This document shows, piece by piece, positions 26,548-35,404 of a stretch of DNA of 64,000 nucleotides (position 1 is its first letter; every line of letters begins with the position of its first letter). A program made the position numbers and the translations under genes. Under the pieces are notes generated by a model. That model saw nothing but the letters and a program-made list of their open reading frames with translations. It was not told where the DNA came from and did not search any database. The DNA is from Micrococcales bacterium (GTDB lineage: Bacteria > Actinomycetota > Actinomycetes > Actinomycetales > Dermatophilaceae), in the NCBI GenBank assembly GCA_021287075.1, contig JAJTBD010000008.1:62001-126000 (forward strand), written 5' to 3'.

Positions 26548-26861
26548 GACCTCTCCCTCTTGCCTCGTGCGATCTCGGTGTGCAGCGCGGCCATGCGGCC
26601 CTGCCACAGGGCGCGGTAGTCGCCCAGCCACTCGTCGAGCTCGGCGAGTGGCTCCGGGTCGATGCTGTAGATGCGGCGCTGGGCCTCCGAGCGCACCTGG
26701 ACCAGGCCCGCCTCGCGCAGCACCCGCAGGTGGCGCGAGACGCCGGGGCGCGCGATGGGCAGCGCCTCGGCCAGCTCGCCTGCCGTCGCCGGGTGATCCC
26801 GGAGGATCTGGAGCACCGTGCGCCGGCTCTCGTCGGCCAATGCCTGCATCACCGCGTCCAT
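26544..26861 (-). CDS. ArsR-family winged-helix regulator
   Basis: 105 residues. MDAVMQALADESRRTVLQILRDHPATAGELAEALPIARPGVSRHLRVLREAGLVQVRSE is a canonical ArsR winged helix, followed by a beta-hairpin YSIDPEPLAELDEWL. No metal-binding Cys is visible, which fits the non-metal subgroup paired with SRPBCC proteins. Likely autoregulates through the palindrome at 26887-26902. Confidence 0.88.
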   Translation of the reverse strand: MDAVMQALADESRRTVLQILRDHPATAGELAEALPIARPGVSRHLRVLREAGLVQVRSEAQRRIYSIDPEPLAELDEWLGDYRALWQGRMAALHTEIARGKRERS

Positions 26862-26886
26862 GCGGTTAATGTACCCATCTCGTTAC

Positions 26887-26902
26887 GTACCCTTCAAGGT
26901 AC
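26887..26902. promoter_or_regulatory. palindromic operator upstream of the ArsR gene
   Basis: GTACCCTTCAAGGTAC is a near-perfect 16-bp palindrome, 26 bp upstream of the ArsR start. GTACCC is repeated at 26871-26876. The sequence is much more AT-rich than its surroundings, as expected for a promoter-operator. Confidence 0.5.
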
Positions 26903-26922
26903 ATATAGGAGCGCGTCGCGGG

Positions 26923-29004
26923 CTACTCCGTGGCGAGGACCCGGTCGAGGGCCGAGCGCATGACGCGGCCGAGGGTGGCGGCATAGGTCGCGGTGACCCG
27001 CGCCCCGGGGCGGTTGACCACCACATTGCCGATGACCGAGGGGCACCGGTCGACCGGGCACAGCCACGGGGTGAGGTCGATGAAGTCGGTGACGGGGGCG
27101 ACGGCGGCGGCCTCCTTCTGCACCGGGAAGGCCGAGTCGTTGCGGGCGACCGCCCGGTCGAAGTCACACTGCGAGAGCCGGGTCGGGTGGGCCGACAGGC
27201 AGGCCTCGAGGTCGGTGGGGGCCGAGGGGTTGTCGCCGACCACGGCGACGCGGCTGCCGAGCTGGCGCACCTCCTGCCAGCGCGTCGCCAGGCCGGTGAT
27301 CATGCCGTTGGTGGAGGGACGGCCGGCGTCCCAGACCGTGCGGGCGTGGCCGGAGGTGACGACCAGCGCGGGCCGGTCCTTGGCCAGCGCCCGCATGACG
27401 CGCGTGTTCCACTCGTCGCAGCTGCTGTAGTGGTCACGCCCCGCCAGCGTCTGGCCCGCGACGAAAGGGCACCCGGCCTTGCCATAGGTCACGATGCGCC
27501 AGCTGCGACCCTTGGCGGCCTCCTCGAGGGCCGGCAGCCACTGCATCGCCTTCTCGTCGCCGACCAGCGCGACCAGCTGCTTGCCGGACGGGTTGCCGAA
27601 CTGGCACGGCACCGGCGACGCGGACTGCTCGTCGACGACGCACCGGGTGGAGTCGCTCGCGGGCACGTCATCCCCCGCGCGCTGGGGGTCGGGCGTGACC
27701 CACTCCCACCTGTCGACGGCATAGCGGGCCGGGTCGGTGCTGGGCTGACCGCCCAGGGTCGCAGCGCCGAGGCTGGTCAGCGCGGGCATCCTCCCGCCGG
27801 GAGGGGTGCTGGTGAAGGGCGAGGGCGACAGCAGCAGCGGCAGCCCGGCAAGCACTGCCGCGAGCCCCATCAGGGCGGTCAGGACCAGGGGGGAGCGCGG
27901 CCGGCGGCGCACGAGCGGGCTGTCGGCGAAGCGGTCCTCCACGAAGCGGGTGGTCAGCCAGGCCGGGACCAGCGCCGCGGCCACCGCCACGGTGGCGACG
28001 CCCGGCGACTCGCCCCAGATCGCGGCGGCGAAGGTGCGCATCGGCCAGTGCCACAGATAGAGGGCATAGGCCAGGCCGCCGAGCCACACCAGCGGCAGCC
28101 ACGACAGCACCGCCGAGGGGCCGAGTGTGCCCGTGGACCAGCCCGAGGCGATGACCAGCGCCGCCCCGATCGTGGGCAGCAGCGCCCAGGCGCCCGGCCA
28201 CAGCGCGTCGGCGGGCAGGGAGGTCGCCGCGAAGGCGATCATCGCCAGCCCCAGCCAGCCACCCAGCGTCAGCACCCGGCTCTGATAGGGTCGGCGCCCG
28301 CTGGTCCACACGGCCAGCAGCGCGCCCACGCCGAACTCCCAGAACCGGGCCGGCGAGACCAGATAGGCGAGCGAGGGGCTGGTCTGGCTCTGCCACAGGG
28401 AGAAGAGGAAGGAGGGCACGCACACGAGGGCGAGCACCAGGGCGAGCAGCCGCCGGGTGGGGTGCAGCACGCGCCCGCCCTCGCGTCCCGCGGCGCGGCG
28501 GATGAGGCGGCCCAGCAGCGCGAGCGCGACCAGCCAGAGCAGCGTCGCCTGCGCACCGGCCGCGATCGCCCACAGGTGGTGCAGGGGCGAGGCGCTCGCC
28601 CCGCTCGGGTGGGGCGGCTCACCGCGCAGGCCGAGCACCCAGTCGACGACGAAGCCGGCCGAGCCAAGGACATCGGCGCCGATGTCACGGCGCCGGGCCC
28701 CCGGGACGACGAACCAGGCCACCAGCGCCGAGAGCGCGACGACCAGCGCCATGGGCGGCATCACCCGGCGCGCCCGGTGGGCGAGCGCGGGCAGGACCCG
28801 CACGCGACTGGTCTCGACCAGCTCGCGCACCGCCGGGCCGGTCAGCAGGTAGCCGCTGAGGACGAAGAGGATGTCGACGCCGACGAAGCCGTGGCCCGCG
28901 CCGGCGACGCCCGCGGCATACATCAGCACGAGCACGATGGCGACGGCCCGCAGCCCCTGGAGGTCGGGGCGGGCCGTCGTGGTGGAAGAGGCGTCGGTGC
29001 TCAG
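26923..29004 (-). CDS. acyltransferase-3/SGNH fusion, catalytic residues lost
   Basis: About 693 residues. The family N-terminus RPDLQGLRAVAIVLVL is coded upstream of any ATG or GTG, so I start at CTG 29004, which overlaps the coaD stop as CTGA and has GGGGAGG 8 bases upstream. About ten membrane segments to residue 400, then a periplasmic SGNH-like domain. Family landmarks are altered: MYAAG where the membrane domain normally has a catalytic His (YHAG), GDEKAMQW where SGNH domains have GDSH, and PGARVTATYA where D-x-x-H is expected. It looks like an inactive relative of OafA-type cell-wall acetylases. Confidence 0.75.
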   Translation of the reverse strand: MSTDASSTTTARPDLQGLRAVAIVLVLMYAAGVAGAGHGFVGVDILFVLSGYLLTGPAVRELVETSRVRVLPALAHRARRVMPPMALVVALSALVAWFVVPGARRRDIGADVLGSAGFVVDWVLGLRGEPPHPSGASASPLHHLWAIAAGAQATLLWLVALALLGRLIRRAAGREGGRVLHPTRRLLALVLALVCVPSFLFSLWQSQTSPSLAYLVSPARFWEFGVGALLAVWTSGRRPYQSRVLTLGGWLGLAMIAFAATSLPADALWPGAWALLPTIGAALVIASGWSTGTLGPSAVLSWLPLVWLGGLAYALYLWHWPMRTFAAAIWGESPGVATVAVAAALVPAWLTTRFVEDRFADSPLVRRRPRSPLVLTALMGLAAVLAGLPLLLSPSPFTSTPPGGRMPALTSLGAATLGGQPSTDPARYAVDRWEWVTPDPQRAGDDVPASDSTRCVVDEQSASPVPCQFGNPSGKQLVALVGDEKAMQWLPALEEAAKGRSWRIVTYGKAGCPFVAGQTLAGRDHYSSCDEWNTRVMRALAKDRPALVVTSGHARTVWDAGRPSTNGMITGLATRWQEVRQLGSRVAVVGDNPSAPTDLEACLSAHPTRLSQCDFDRAVARNDSAFPVQKEAAAVAPVTDFIDLTPWLCPVDRCPSVIGNVVVNRPGARVTATYAATLGRVMRSALDRVLATE

Positions 29005-29498
29005 CGCTGCGCCTCCCCGCCGATGCGGGCGAGCAGCTCGTCGCGGACCCGGTCGGTGACCAGGCCGGTGATGTCCCCACCGAAGCGGGCGACCTCCTTC
29101 ACCAGCGAGCTGGAGATGTGCTCGAAGCGGGGGTCGCCGGGCAGGAAGACGGTCTCGAGGCCGGTGAGGTGCCTGTTCATCAGCGCCATGGGGAGCTCAT
29201 AGGCGAAGTCGGTGCCGCCGCGCAGGCCCTTGACCACGACATCGGCGTCGAGCTCACGGCAGACGTCGACGAGGAGGGTGTTGGCGAACAGCTCGACGCG
29301 CACGTTGGTGACCTCGGCGCCGAGCGCGTCGAGGATGAGCTCGCGTCGCTGGTCGGCGGTGAAGGTGCCGGTCTTGGCCGGGTTGTGCAGGATGGCGACG
29401 ACGACCTCGTCATAGATCCGCGAGGCGCGCGCGATGACGTCGGCATGGCCGACCGTCACCGGGTCGAAGGATCCGGGGCACACACACCGTCTCGTCAC
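29001..29498 (-). CDS. coaD: phosphopantetheine adenylyltransferase
   Basis: 165 residues. Fourth step of coenzyme A synthesis, forming dephospho-CoA. PGSFDPVTVGHADVI holds the nucleotidyltransferase TxGH-type motif; VVKGLRGGTDFAYELPMALMNR and the C-terminal EHISSSLVKEVARFGGDITGLV (ISS signature) are complete. Cytosolic hexamer in the family. It is downstream of rsmD as usual, but separated from it here by a PhzF-family gene, and is coupled to the acyltransferase gene. Confidence 0.96.
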   Translation of the reverse strand: MTRRCVCPGSFDPVTVGHADVIARASRIYDEVVVAILHNPAKTGTFTADQRRELILDALGAEVTNVRVELFANTLLVDVCRELDADVVVKGLRGGTDFAYELPMALMNRHLTGLETVFLPGDPRFEHISSSLVKEVARFGGDITGLVTDRVRDELLARIGGEAQR

Positions 29499-29571
29499 GG
29501 GAAAACCCTACGGGCGGAGGGGCTGCCGGTGGCTGAGGCAGGGCCGGTATGCCGCGAAGTCGCCCCAGCGG

Positions 29572-30441
29572 TCAGCCCAGGTCTGCGGCGCCCGACAGGA
29601 CGGTGCGGGTGCCGCCCCCGACCCAGACCTGGCCGTCGGCCGAGGAGATGTGCACCCGCCCGTCGCGCCCCAGCGCCGTGCCCTGCCGGGCGGTGTATGC
29701 CGCGGGCAGCCGGCCCGCGCCGATCAGCCACTGCGCGATCCCGGCGTTGAGGCTGCCGGTGACCGGGTCCTCGCCGACGCCCAGGCTCGGCACGAAGGCC
29801 CGGACCTCGATGTCAGGCTGAGGGTCAGGTGAGCCGGGGGTGGAGGGTGCCGCCGCGGCATACGGCCCGACTGCGCCCAGCTTGAGGTCGTGGGCGGCCA
29901 TCAGGCGCAGGTCGGGTGCCAGTGCCAGGACCGCCTGGGCGTCGGCGAGCAGGAGGGCGGCCCAGCCCGGCCCGTTGTCGACCCACTGGTGGTCGAGGAC
30001 CTCGGCACGGCCGATGCCCAGGCTGGCGCAGGCCGCCTCCAGCACCTCCTCCTCGAGTGGCCCGGTGCGGATCAGCGGTGGCGCCGCGAACGCGAGCGAG
30101 TCGCCCTCGCGGCGCACCGTGACCAGGCCCGCCTCGCACTCCTGCACGATCTGCGCGGGGTCGGCCGGCTGGCCGCCCGCCTCGAGCCACGCGTGGCAGG
30201 TGCCGAGCGTCGGGTGGCCGGCGAAGGGCAGCTCGCCGCCGGGGGTGAGGATCCGCACGCGGTAGTCGGCGCCGGGCTGGGTGGGCGGCAGGACGAAGGT
30301 CGTCTCGGACAGGTTGGTCCAGCGCGCGAAGGCCGCGCGCCGATCGTCATCGAGGCCCTCCCCGTCGAGGACGACCGCGACGGGGTTGCCGCGCAGAGGC
30401 GAGGTGGTGAAGACATCGACCTGGGCGAAGCGGCGGCTCAT
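29572..30441 (-). CDS. PhzF family isomerase-like protein
   Basis: 289 residues with the duplicated diaminopimelate-epimerase fold. FAQVDVFTTSPLRGNPVAVV at the N-terminus, catalytic Glu in NLSETTFVLPP, GELPFAGHPTLGTCHAW, and the second-half signature GEDPVTGSLNAGIAQWL. The best-studied member isomerises a phenazine precursor, but no phenazine genes are here, so the substrate is unknown. It sits between rsmD and coaD. Confidence 0.9.
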   Translation of the reverse strand: MSRRFAQVDVFTTSPLRGNPVAVVLDGEGLDDDRRAAFARWTNLSETTFVLPPTQPGADYRVRILTPGGELPFAGHPTLGTCHAWLEAGGQPADPAQIVQECEAGLVTVRREGDSLAFAAPPLIRTGPLEEEVLEAACASLGIGRAEVLDHQWVDNGPGWAALLLADAQAVLALAPDLRLMAAHDLKLGAVGPYAAAAPSTPGSPDPQPDIEVRAFVPSLGVGEDPVTGSLNAGIAQWLIGAGRLPAAYTARQGTALGRDGRVHISSADGQVWVGGGTRTVLSGAADLG

Positions 30442-30463
30442 GGCGCCAACCTACGCGGCCGCC

Positions 30464-31024
30464 TCAGGCCGCGGCCGACACCTCGGCATACCAGAGGACC
30501 GTCTCGCCATAGGACTTGCTGCCGGTCGCCTCCAGCCCATCGGGCCAGCTGGGCTCGGGCGAGCGGGAGGACCGCTCGACGACGACGAGGGCGTCTGCCT
30601 CGAGCCAGGGCATCAGGAGCGTCAGCGCCCGGGCCAGGGCCTCCTCGCCCACGTCGTAGGGCGGGTCGACCATCGCCAGCCCGACCTCGCCCGCTCCCCC
30701 GCTGCCGAGCGCCTTGTCGACGGTGGTGCTCGCCACGCGCGCGCCGGACAGCCCGAGAGAGGCGGCATTGCGCTTGATGACGGCCGCGGCCCGCCGGTCG
30801 TGCTCGACGAGGATGACGCCGCGCGCGCCGCGGCTGAGCGCCTCGAGCCCGAGTGCGCCCGAGCCGGCATAGAGGTCGACCACGAGCCGGCCCTCGATCG
30901 CGTCGAGGGCCTCCAGCCGGGAGAAGAGGGCCTCGCGCACCCGGTCGCTGGTCGGCCGGGTGCCCGAGCCGGGCGGGGTCTCGATGCGCCGGCCGCCCGC
31001 GGCGCCGGCGATGATGCGGGTCAT
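30464..31024 (-). CDS. rsmD: 16S rRNA (guanine966-N2)-methyltransferase
   Basis: 186 residues from ATG 31024, whose A is shared with the recG TGA. MTRIIAGAAGGRRIETPPGSGTRPTSDRVREALF is the standard RsmD opening; SAM-binding VVDLYAGSGALGLEALSRGA; catalytic VDPPYDV. Methylates G966 of 16S rRNA. The recG-rsmD-coaD order is conserved apart from the PhzF gene inserted before coaD. Confidence 0.95.
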   Translation of the reverse strand: MTRIIAGAAGGRRIETPPGSGTRPTSDRVREALFSRLEALDAIEGRLVVDLYAGSGALGLEALSRGARGVILVEHDRRAAAVIKRNAASLGLSGARVASTTVDKALGSGGAGEVGLAMVDPPYDVGEEALARALTLLMPWLEADALVVVERSSRSPEPSWPDGLEATGSKSYGETVLWYAEVSAAA

Positions 31025-33222
31025 CAGCCGCGCTCCAGATAGGCGGCCTGCTCGGCGTCGACGCGCTCCTGCACGGCCGCGGCCAGGAGTGGGTATGCCG
31101 CGAGCGCAGGGTCCTCGTCGACGAGGGCCTGGGCATCCTCCCGGGCCATCTCGATGACCTGCTCGTGATCGAGGATCGAGAGGAACTCCAGCTGGTTGCG
31201 GCGCCCGGACTGGGCGGCGCCGAGGATGTCGCCCTCGCGGCGCTGGCCCAGGTCGATGCGGGCCAGCTCGAAGCCGTCGGTGGTCGCGGCGACGGCGTCG
31301 AGGCGCTCCCGGGTCGGGCCGGTCTCGGAGTGGGTCATCAGCAGGCACAGGCCGGCGTAGCCGCCCCGGCCGACGCGGCCGCGCAGCTGGTGCAGCTGGG
31401 AGACGCCGAAGCGGTCGGCGTCGCGGATCACCATGACGCTGGCGTTGGGCACGTCGACGCCGACCTCGATGACGGTCGTCGCGACCAGCACGTCGATCTC
31501 GCCGCGGCTGAAGCGGGCCATCACCGCGTCCTTGTCCTCGGCGGGCATCCGGCCATGGAGCATCTCGACCCGCAGCCCCTGGAGGTCGGGGTTGGCCCGC
31601 AGCTCCTCGAGCGTCTCGAGGACACCGGCGAGCGGGCGCTCCTGTGCGACAGCGGGATCGGCGTCGTCCCAGATGTCCGGCGGCGGCGCCTGGACCTCGT
31701 CGGCGTCGAGGGCCTTGGGTGCCTCCTCGCCGCCGATGCGCGGGCACACCACATAGGCCTGCCGGCCCTCCGCCACCTCCTCGGCGACGCGCTGCCAGAT
31801 GCGCGCCACCCACGCCGGGTTGTCCTCCGGCACCACGTGGGTGGTGATCGGGGCACGCCCGCGCGGCAGCTCGCGCAGGGTGGAGGTCTCGAGGTCTCCG
31901 AAGACGGTCATGGCGACGGTGCGCGGGATGGGCGTCGCCGTCATCACCAGCACGTGTGGAGGGTGGGCTCCCTTGGCGCGCAAGGCATCTCGCTGCTCGA
32001 CGCCGAAGCGGTGCTGCTCGTCGACGACCACCAGCGCGAGGTCGAAGAAGTCGACGGTGTCCTGGATGAGCGCGTGGGTGCCGATGACGATGCCGGCCTC
32101 ACCGGTGACGATGTCGAGCAGGGCCCGCTTCTTGGCGGCCGTCGACATGCTGCCGGTGAGCAGCACGACCTTGGTCCCGATCTCGCTGCCGCCGAGCATC
32201 CCGCCCTCGGCGAGGTCGCCCATCATCGCGGTGATGGAGCGGTGGTGCTGCTGGGCGAGCACCTCGGTCGGGGCGAGCAGTGCGGCCTGGCCGCCGGAGT
32301 CGACGGCCGCGAGCATCGCCCGCAGCGCCACGATCGTCTTGCCGGAGCCCACCTCGCCCTGGAGCAGCCGGTGCATGGGCTGCTCCCGCGACATCTCACT
32401 GGCCAGGGTCGTCCCGACGGCCAGCTGGCCCTCGGTGAGCTCGAAGGGCAGCCGCTCGTCGAAGGCCGCGAGCAGGCCCCCCTCGCGCGGCATACGTGCC
32501 TTGGTCTGGTCCTGGCCGGCCCGCCAGCGGCGCTGGGCGAGGACGAGCTGGAGCACGAGTGCCTCCTCGTAGCGCTGGCGCGCCCGCCCCGCGTCGACCT
32601 CGGCCCGCCGGGCGGGACGGTGTATGCCGCGCACGGCCTCCAGCGCGGACACCAGCCGCCGGCGCCCGCGCAGCTCCTGCGGCAGGGCGTCGGGCAGGGA
32701 GGTCTCGTCGAGCTGGTCGAGGATGACCCGCATCGACTGGGTGATGGCCCAGTTGGCGACCTTGGGCACCTGGAGATAGATCGGCATCTGCCACAGGCCC
32801 TCCTCGTGGCCCTGGTCGGCGCCGAGGAGGTGGTATTCGGGGTGGGCGAGCTGGTAGGTCCCGCGGAACTCCCCCACCTGGCCGGCGAAGACGGCCCGCG
32901 CGCCCGGGACGAGCTTCTCCTTGTGGCCATAGACGCGGAAGAAGACCAGCTCGATCTCCTGGGTGCCGTCGGTGATGACGACCTGGAGGCGCTGCCCCTT
33001 GCCGCTGCGGTTGCGCAGGAGATGGGCCGAGCGCACCTCGGCGACGACCACGGCATACTGCCCGACCGTCACCGACGACAGGTCGGCCTGGTAGTCGACA
33101 TAGCGCCGCGGCCAATAGGCCAGCAGGTCCCCGACCGTGACCAGGCCGCGGCCCTTCTCGAAGTGCTTGGCGGAGGCGCCGAGCACCCGCTCCAGCCGGG
33201 TGTCGAGACGCAGACCGGCCAT
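31024..33222 (-). CDS. recG: ATP-dependent DNA helicase RecG
   Basis: 732 residues from ATG 33222, overlapping the preceding stop as TGATG. Remodels stalled forks and Holliday junctions. OB-type wedge domain in the N-terminal third; helicase motifs GEVGSGKTIVALRA (Walker A), VVDEQHRFGVEQR (DEQH), VMTATPIPRTVAMT and QLRGRVGRGG (motif VI). An actinobacterial insert of about 30 residues (GEEAPKALDADEVQAPPP...) sits between the helicase lobes. Coupled to the DAK-domain gene upstream and rsmD downstream. Confidence 0.95.
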   Translation of the reverse strand: MAGLRLDTRLERVLGASAKHFEKGRGLVTVGDLLAYWPRRYVDYQADLSSVTVGQYAVVVAEVRSAHLLRNRSGKGQRLQVVITDGTQEIELVFFRVYGHKEKLVPGARAVFAGQVGEFRGTYQLAHPEYHLLGADQGHEEGLWQMPIYLQVPKVANWAITQSMRVILDQLDETSLPDALPQELRGRRRLVSALEAVRGIHRPARRAEVDAGRARQRYEEALVLQLVLAQRRWRAGQDQTKARMPREGGLLAAFDERLPFELTEGQLAVGTTLASEMSREQPMHRLLQGEVGSGKTIVALRAMLAAVDSGGQAALLAPTEVLAQQHHRSITAMMGDLAEGGMLGGSEIGTKVVLLTGSMSTAAKKRALLDIVTGEAGIVIGTHALIQDTVDFFDLALVVVDEQHRFGVEQRDALRAKGAHPPHVLVMTATPIPRTVAMTVFGDLETSTLRELPRGRAPITTHVVPEDNPAWVARIWQRVAEEVAEGRQAYVVCPRIGGEEAPKALDADEVQAPPPDIWDDADPAVAQERPLAGVLETLEELRANPDLQGLRVEMLHGRMPAEDKDAVMARFSRGEIDVLVATTVIEVGVDVPNASVMVIRDADRFGVSQLHQLRGRVGRGGYAGLCLLMTHSETGPTRERLDAVAATTDGFELARIDLGQRREGDILGAAQSGRRNQLEFLSILDHEQVIEMAREDAQALVDEDPALAAYPLLAAAVQERVDAEQAAYLERG

Positions 33223-34916
33223 CACTCGACCCCGAGGAGGAGGGAGTAGAGCGGCTGGCCGCCCTCGACGACGCTGATGTCGAGGTCGCGGCGCCACCGC
33301 CGGACGGTCTCGACGAGCTCGTCGGCCAGCCCGTCGGGGGCCTCGGAGCCGACGATGACGGTGAGCAGCTCACCACCGGAGGAGAGCAGGCGGCCGACGA
33401 TGTCGCTGGCCACCGACGCCTGATCGCTGCCGATCACCTCGATCTCGCCGCTGACGACGCCCAGGACATCGCCGGGATGGCACCAGCCGGCGGAGGTGAG
33501 GGCCTCCTTGGTGGCCACGGTGACCGCGCCGTTGCGGGTGCCGGCCGCCGCGGCCGACATGGACGCGGCGTTCTCGGAGACCGGCGAGGAGGGGTCGAAG
33601 ACCGCGAGCGCGGCGATGCCCTGGACGGCGGTGCGCGAGCGCACGACGTGGACCTCGATGCCGTCCTGGTGGGCGGCCGAGGCGGCGGCCTGGGCCGCGA
33701 GCACCGTGTCGGAGTCGTTGGGCAGCAGCAGCACATGGAGGGCGTTGGCGGCCCGCACCGCATCGAGGATCTGACCGGCCGAGGCGCGCCGGCCCGGGCC
33801 GGACGGGACGGTCAGCGCCCCCGCCTCCTGGAGTAGCGCCGTGATGCCGGGCCCGGCGGAGCACGCGATCACGGCCTGCTCGACGGCCGGGCGGGAGGGC
33901 CTGGGCTGGTGCTCGAATGCCGTGACGCTGATGCGGTGGGGTCGGCCGGCCTCGATGCCGGCCTCGATCGCGGCGCCGATGTCGTCGGTGTGGACGTGCA
34001 CATTCCACAGGTCGGGCCCGCCGACCACGAGCACCGAGTCGCCGAGGGAGTCCAGCCGGTCGCTCAGGCCGGTGACGCGCTCGGAGTCGGCGCTGTCGAG
34101 GAGGTACATCACCTCATAGGCCGGGCCGCTCGCGTCGGCGGGCACCTCGGGGAAGCGCGGCTGGGGCGCCCCGCAGCCGACCGTGGGGGCGACGATCGGG
34201 TGGGCCCAGTCGGCCCGGTGATAGAGCCGGTCGAGGTCCGCAGGGTCGCCGAGGAAGCTGAGCGCCTCGGCCTCCTCGCCCCGGACCACCCGGTCGAGGG
34301 CCTCCATGAGGATGAGGAAGCCGGCGCCGCCGGCGTCGACGACCCCGGCCGAGGCGAGGGTGTCGAGCTGGCCGGTCGTGGCCTCCAGTGCCGCGCGCGT
34401 CGCGTCGGTGACCCGGCCGGTGAGCTCGCCGAGGGCGACCCCCTCCGCCGCAGCCCGGGCCGCCTCGTGGGCGGCCGAGTCGGCGACGGTCAGGATCGTG
34501 CCCTCGACCGCCCGGGTGACGGCCCGCCGCCCGGCCTCGGCCACCCGGCCGATGGCCTGGGCGGTCAGGTCGGTGTCGAGCTCCTCGACGCCCCACTCGC
34601 GGATGGCGTCGGCGAGGCCGCGGCACATCTGCGACAGGATCACCCCCGAGTTGCCGCGGGCGGTCAGCAGCATGGCCCGGGCCATGCTCTCGGCCTCCTG
34701 GAGGAGACTGGCGTGACCGAAGATGCCCTCCTGCTCGTGCTCGGAGCGCACGGCGTCGAGGCCGCCGTCAAAGGTCAGATAGAGGTTGGTGCCGGTGTCA
34801 CCGTCGGGCACGGGGAAGACGTTGAGTGCGTCGATCTCGGCGCGACGGGCCGCGAAGGCGGCGCGTGCCACGAGCGCCCACTGGCGGGCGGCTGCGGCGT
34901 CGAGGGTCTTCAGCAC
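33222..34916 (-). CDS. DAK2-domain protein, FakA/YloV-like
   Basis: About 564 residues. DhaL-type nucleotide and substrate domain: NVFPVPDGDTGTNLYLT, TARGNSGVILSQMCRG and SAGVVDAGGAGFLILMEA; then a linker and a DegV-like C-terminal domain (VHVHTDDIGAAIEAG, TVIVGSEAPDGLAD). Relatives are fatty-acid kinase subunit A or predicted dihydroxyacetone kinases. I prefer GTG 34916, since family proteins begin VL..LDA..RQW, and TAGTCT 7 bases upstream could be a -10 for a leaderless message. ATG 34946 ten codons earlier is the alternative. Always next to recG in actinobacteria. Confidence 0.85.
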   Translation of the reverse strand: MLKTLDAAAARQWALVARAAFAARRAEIDALNVFPVPDGDTGTNLYLTFDGGLDAVRSEHEQEGIFGHASLLQEAESMARAMLLTARGNSGVILSQMCRGLADAIREWGVEELDTDLTAQAIGRVAEAGRRAVTRAVEGTILTVADSAAHEAARAAAEGVALGELTGRVTDATRAALEATTGQLDTLASAGVVDAGGAGFLILMEALDRVVRGEEAEALSFLGDPADLDRLYHRADWAHPIVAPTVGCGAPQPRFPEVPADASGPAYEVMYLLDSADSERVTGLSDRLDSLGDSVLVVGGPDLWNVHVHTDDIGAAIEAGIEAGRPHRISVTAFEHQPRPSRPAVEQAVIACSAGPGITALLQEAGALTVPSGPGRRASAGQILDAVRAANALHVLLLPNDSDTVLAAQAAASAAHQDGIEVHVVRSRTAVQGIAALAVFDPSSPVSENAASMSAAAAGTRNGAVTVATKEALTSAGWCHPGDVLGVVSGEIEVIGSDQASVASDIVGRLLSSGGELLTVIVGSEAPDGLADELVETVRRWRRDLDISVVEGGQPLYSLLLGVE

Positions 34917-35001
34917 GCTGGCGAGACTAACGCGGCATACCGTCATTGCGGTCGCTGCGGGGCCGCGGCGCGCTGCCTCGGCCCGGCGCCGACGCCGCGT
35001 T

Positions 35002-35031
35002 TTGTCGCTTCAGCCGTTCCTCGGCTACTCT
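35002..35031 (+). promoter_or_regulatory. probable rpmB promoter
   Basis: TTGTCG (35002-35007), 18-bp spacer, TACTCT (35026-35031), in the divergent gap between the DAK-domain gene and rpmB. It leaves a leader of about 80 bases before the GTG. Confidence 0.5.
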
Positions 35032-35119
35032 TGACCGGTTCCCCGCTGACGGCGCCTCATCACTGCTGCGCGGAGCAGGGACCGAAGACCAACACCTTTA
35101 GCGACTCAGGAGATCACCC

Positions 35120-35314
35120 GTGGCTGCCAACTGCGACGTCTGCGGCAAGGGCCCGTCCTTCGGGCACAACATCTCGCACTCGCACCGCCGCACCAAGCGT
35201 CGCTGGAACCCCAACATCCAGCGGGTCAAGGCTCTGGTCGGCGACGCGGGCGTGACCCCCAAGCGACTCAATGTCTGCACCTCGTGCCTCAAGGCGGGCA
35301 AGGTCAAGCGCTGA
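35120..35314 (+). CDS. rpmB: 50S ribosomal protein L28
   Basis: 64 residues from GTG 35120 with AGGAG upstream. [32 protein letters not shown] is diagnostic. Cys pairs CDVC and CTSC make it the zinc-binding form, matching the zinc-type L32 at 25133-25327. Monocistronic between its promoter and a long hairpin. Confidence 0.97.
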   Translation: MAANCDVCGKGPSFGHNISHSHRRTKRRWNPNIQRVKALVGDAGVTPKRLNVCTSCLKAGKVKR

Positions 35315-35330
35315 CCTCCCCCTGACGCAC

Positions 35331-35377
35331 CACAACGCGGCGGGCCTCCCCACACCGGGGAGGCCCGCCGCGTTGTG
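35331..35377. terminator. 21-bp perfect hairpin between rpmB and thiL
   Basis: Arms 35331-35351 and 35357-35377, loop ACACC. Located between convergent rpmB (ends 35314) and thiL (ends 35405), so it can terminate both. No T tract on either strand. Confidence 0.8.
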
Positions 35378-35404
35378 TCTGGGCCCATGCTGTCCGGCCA
35401 CGCC

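Noticed and set aside
26818..29202. A 794-codon open frame antisense to the acyltransferase gene
   Set aside because: Arg/Gly/Gln-rich low-complexity translation without domains; a GC shadow.
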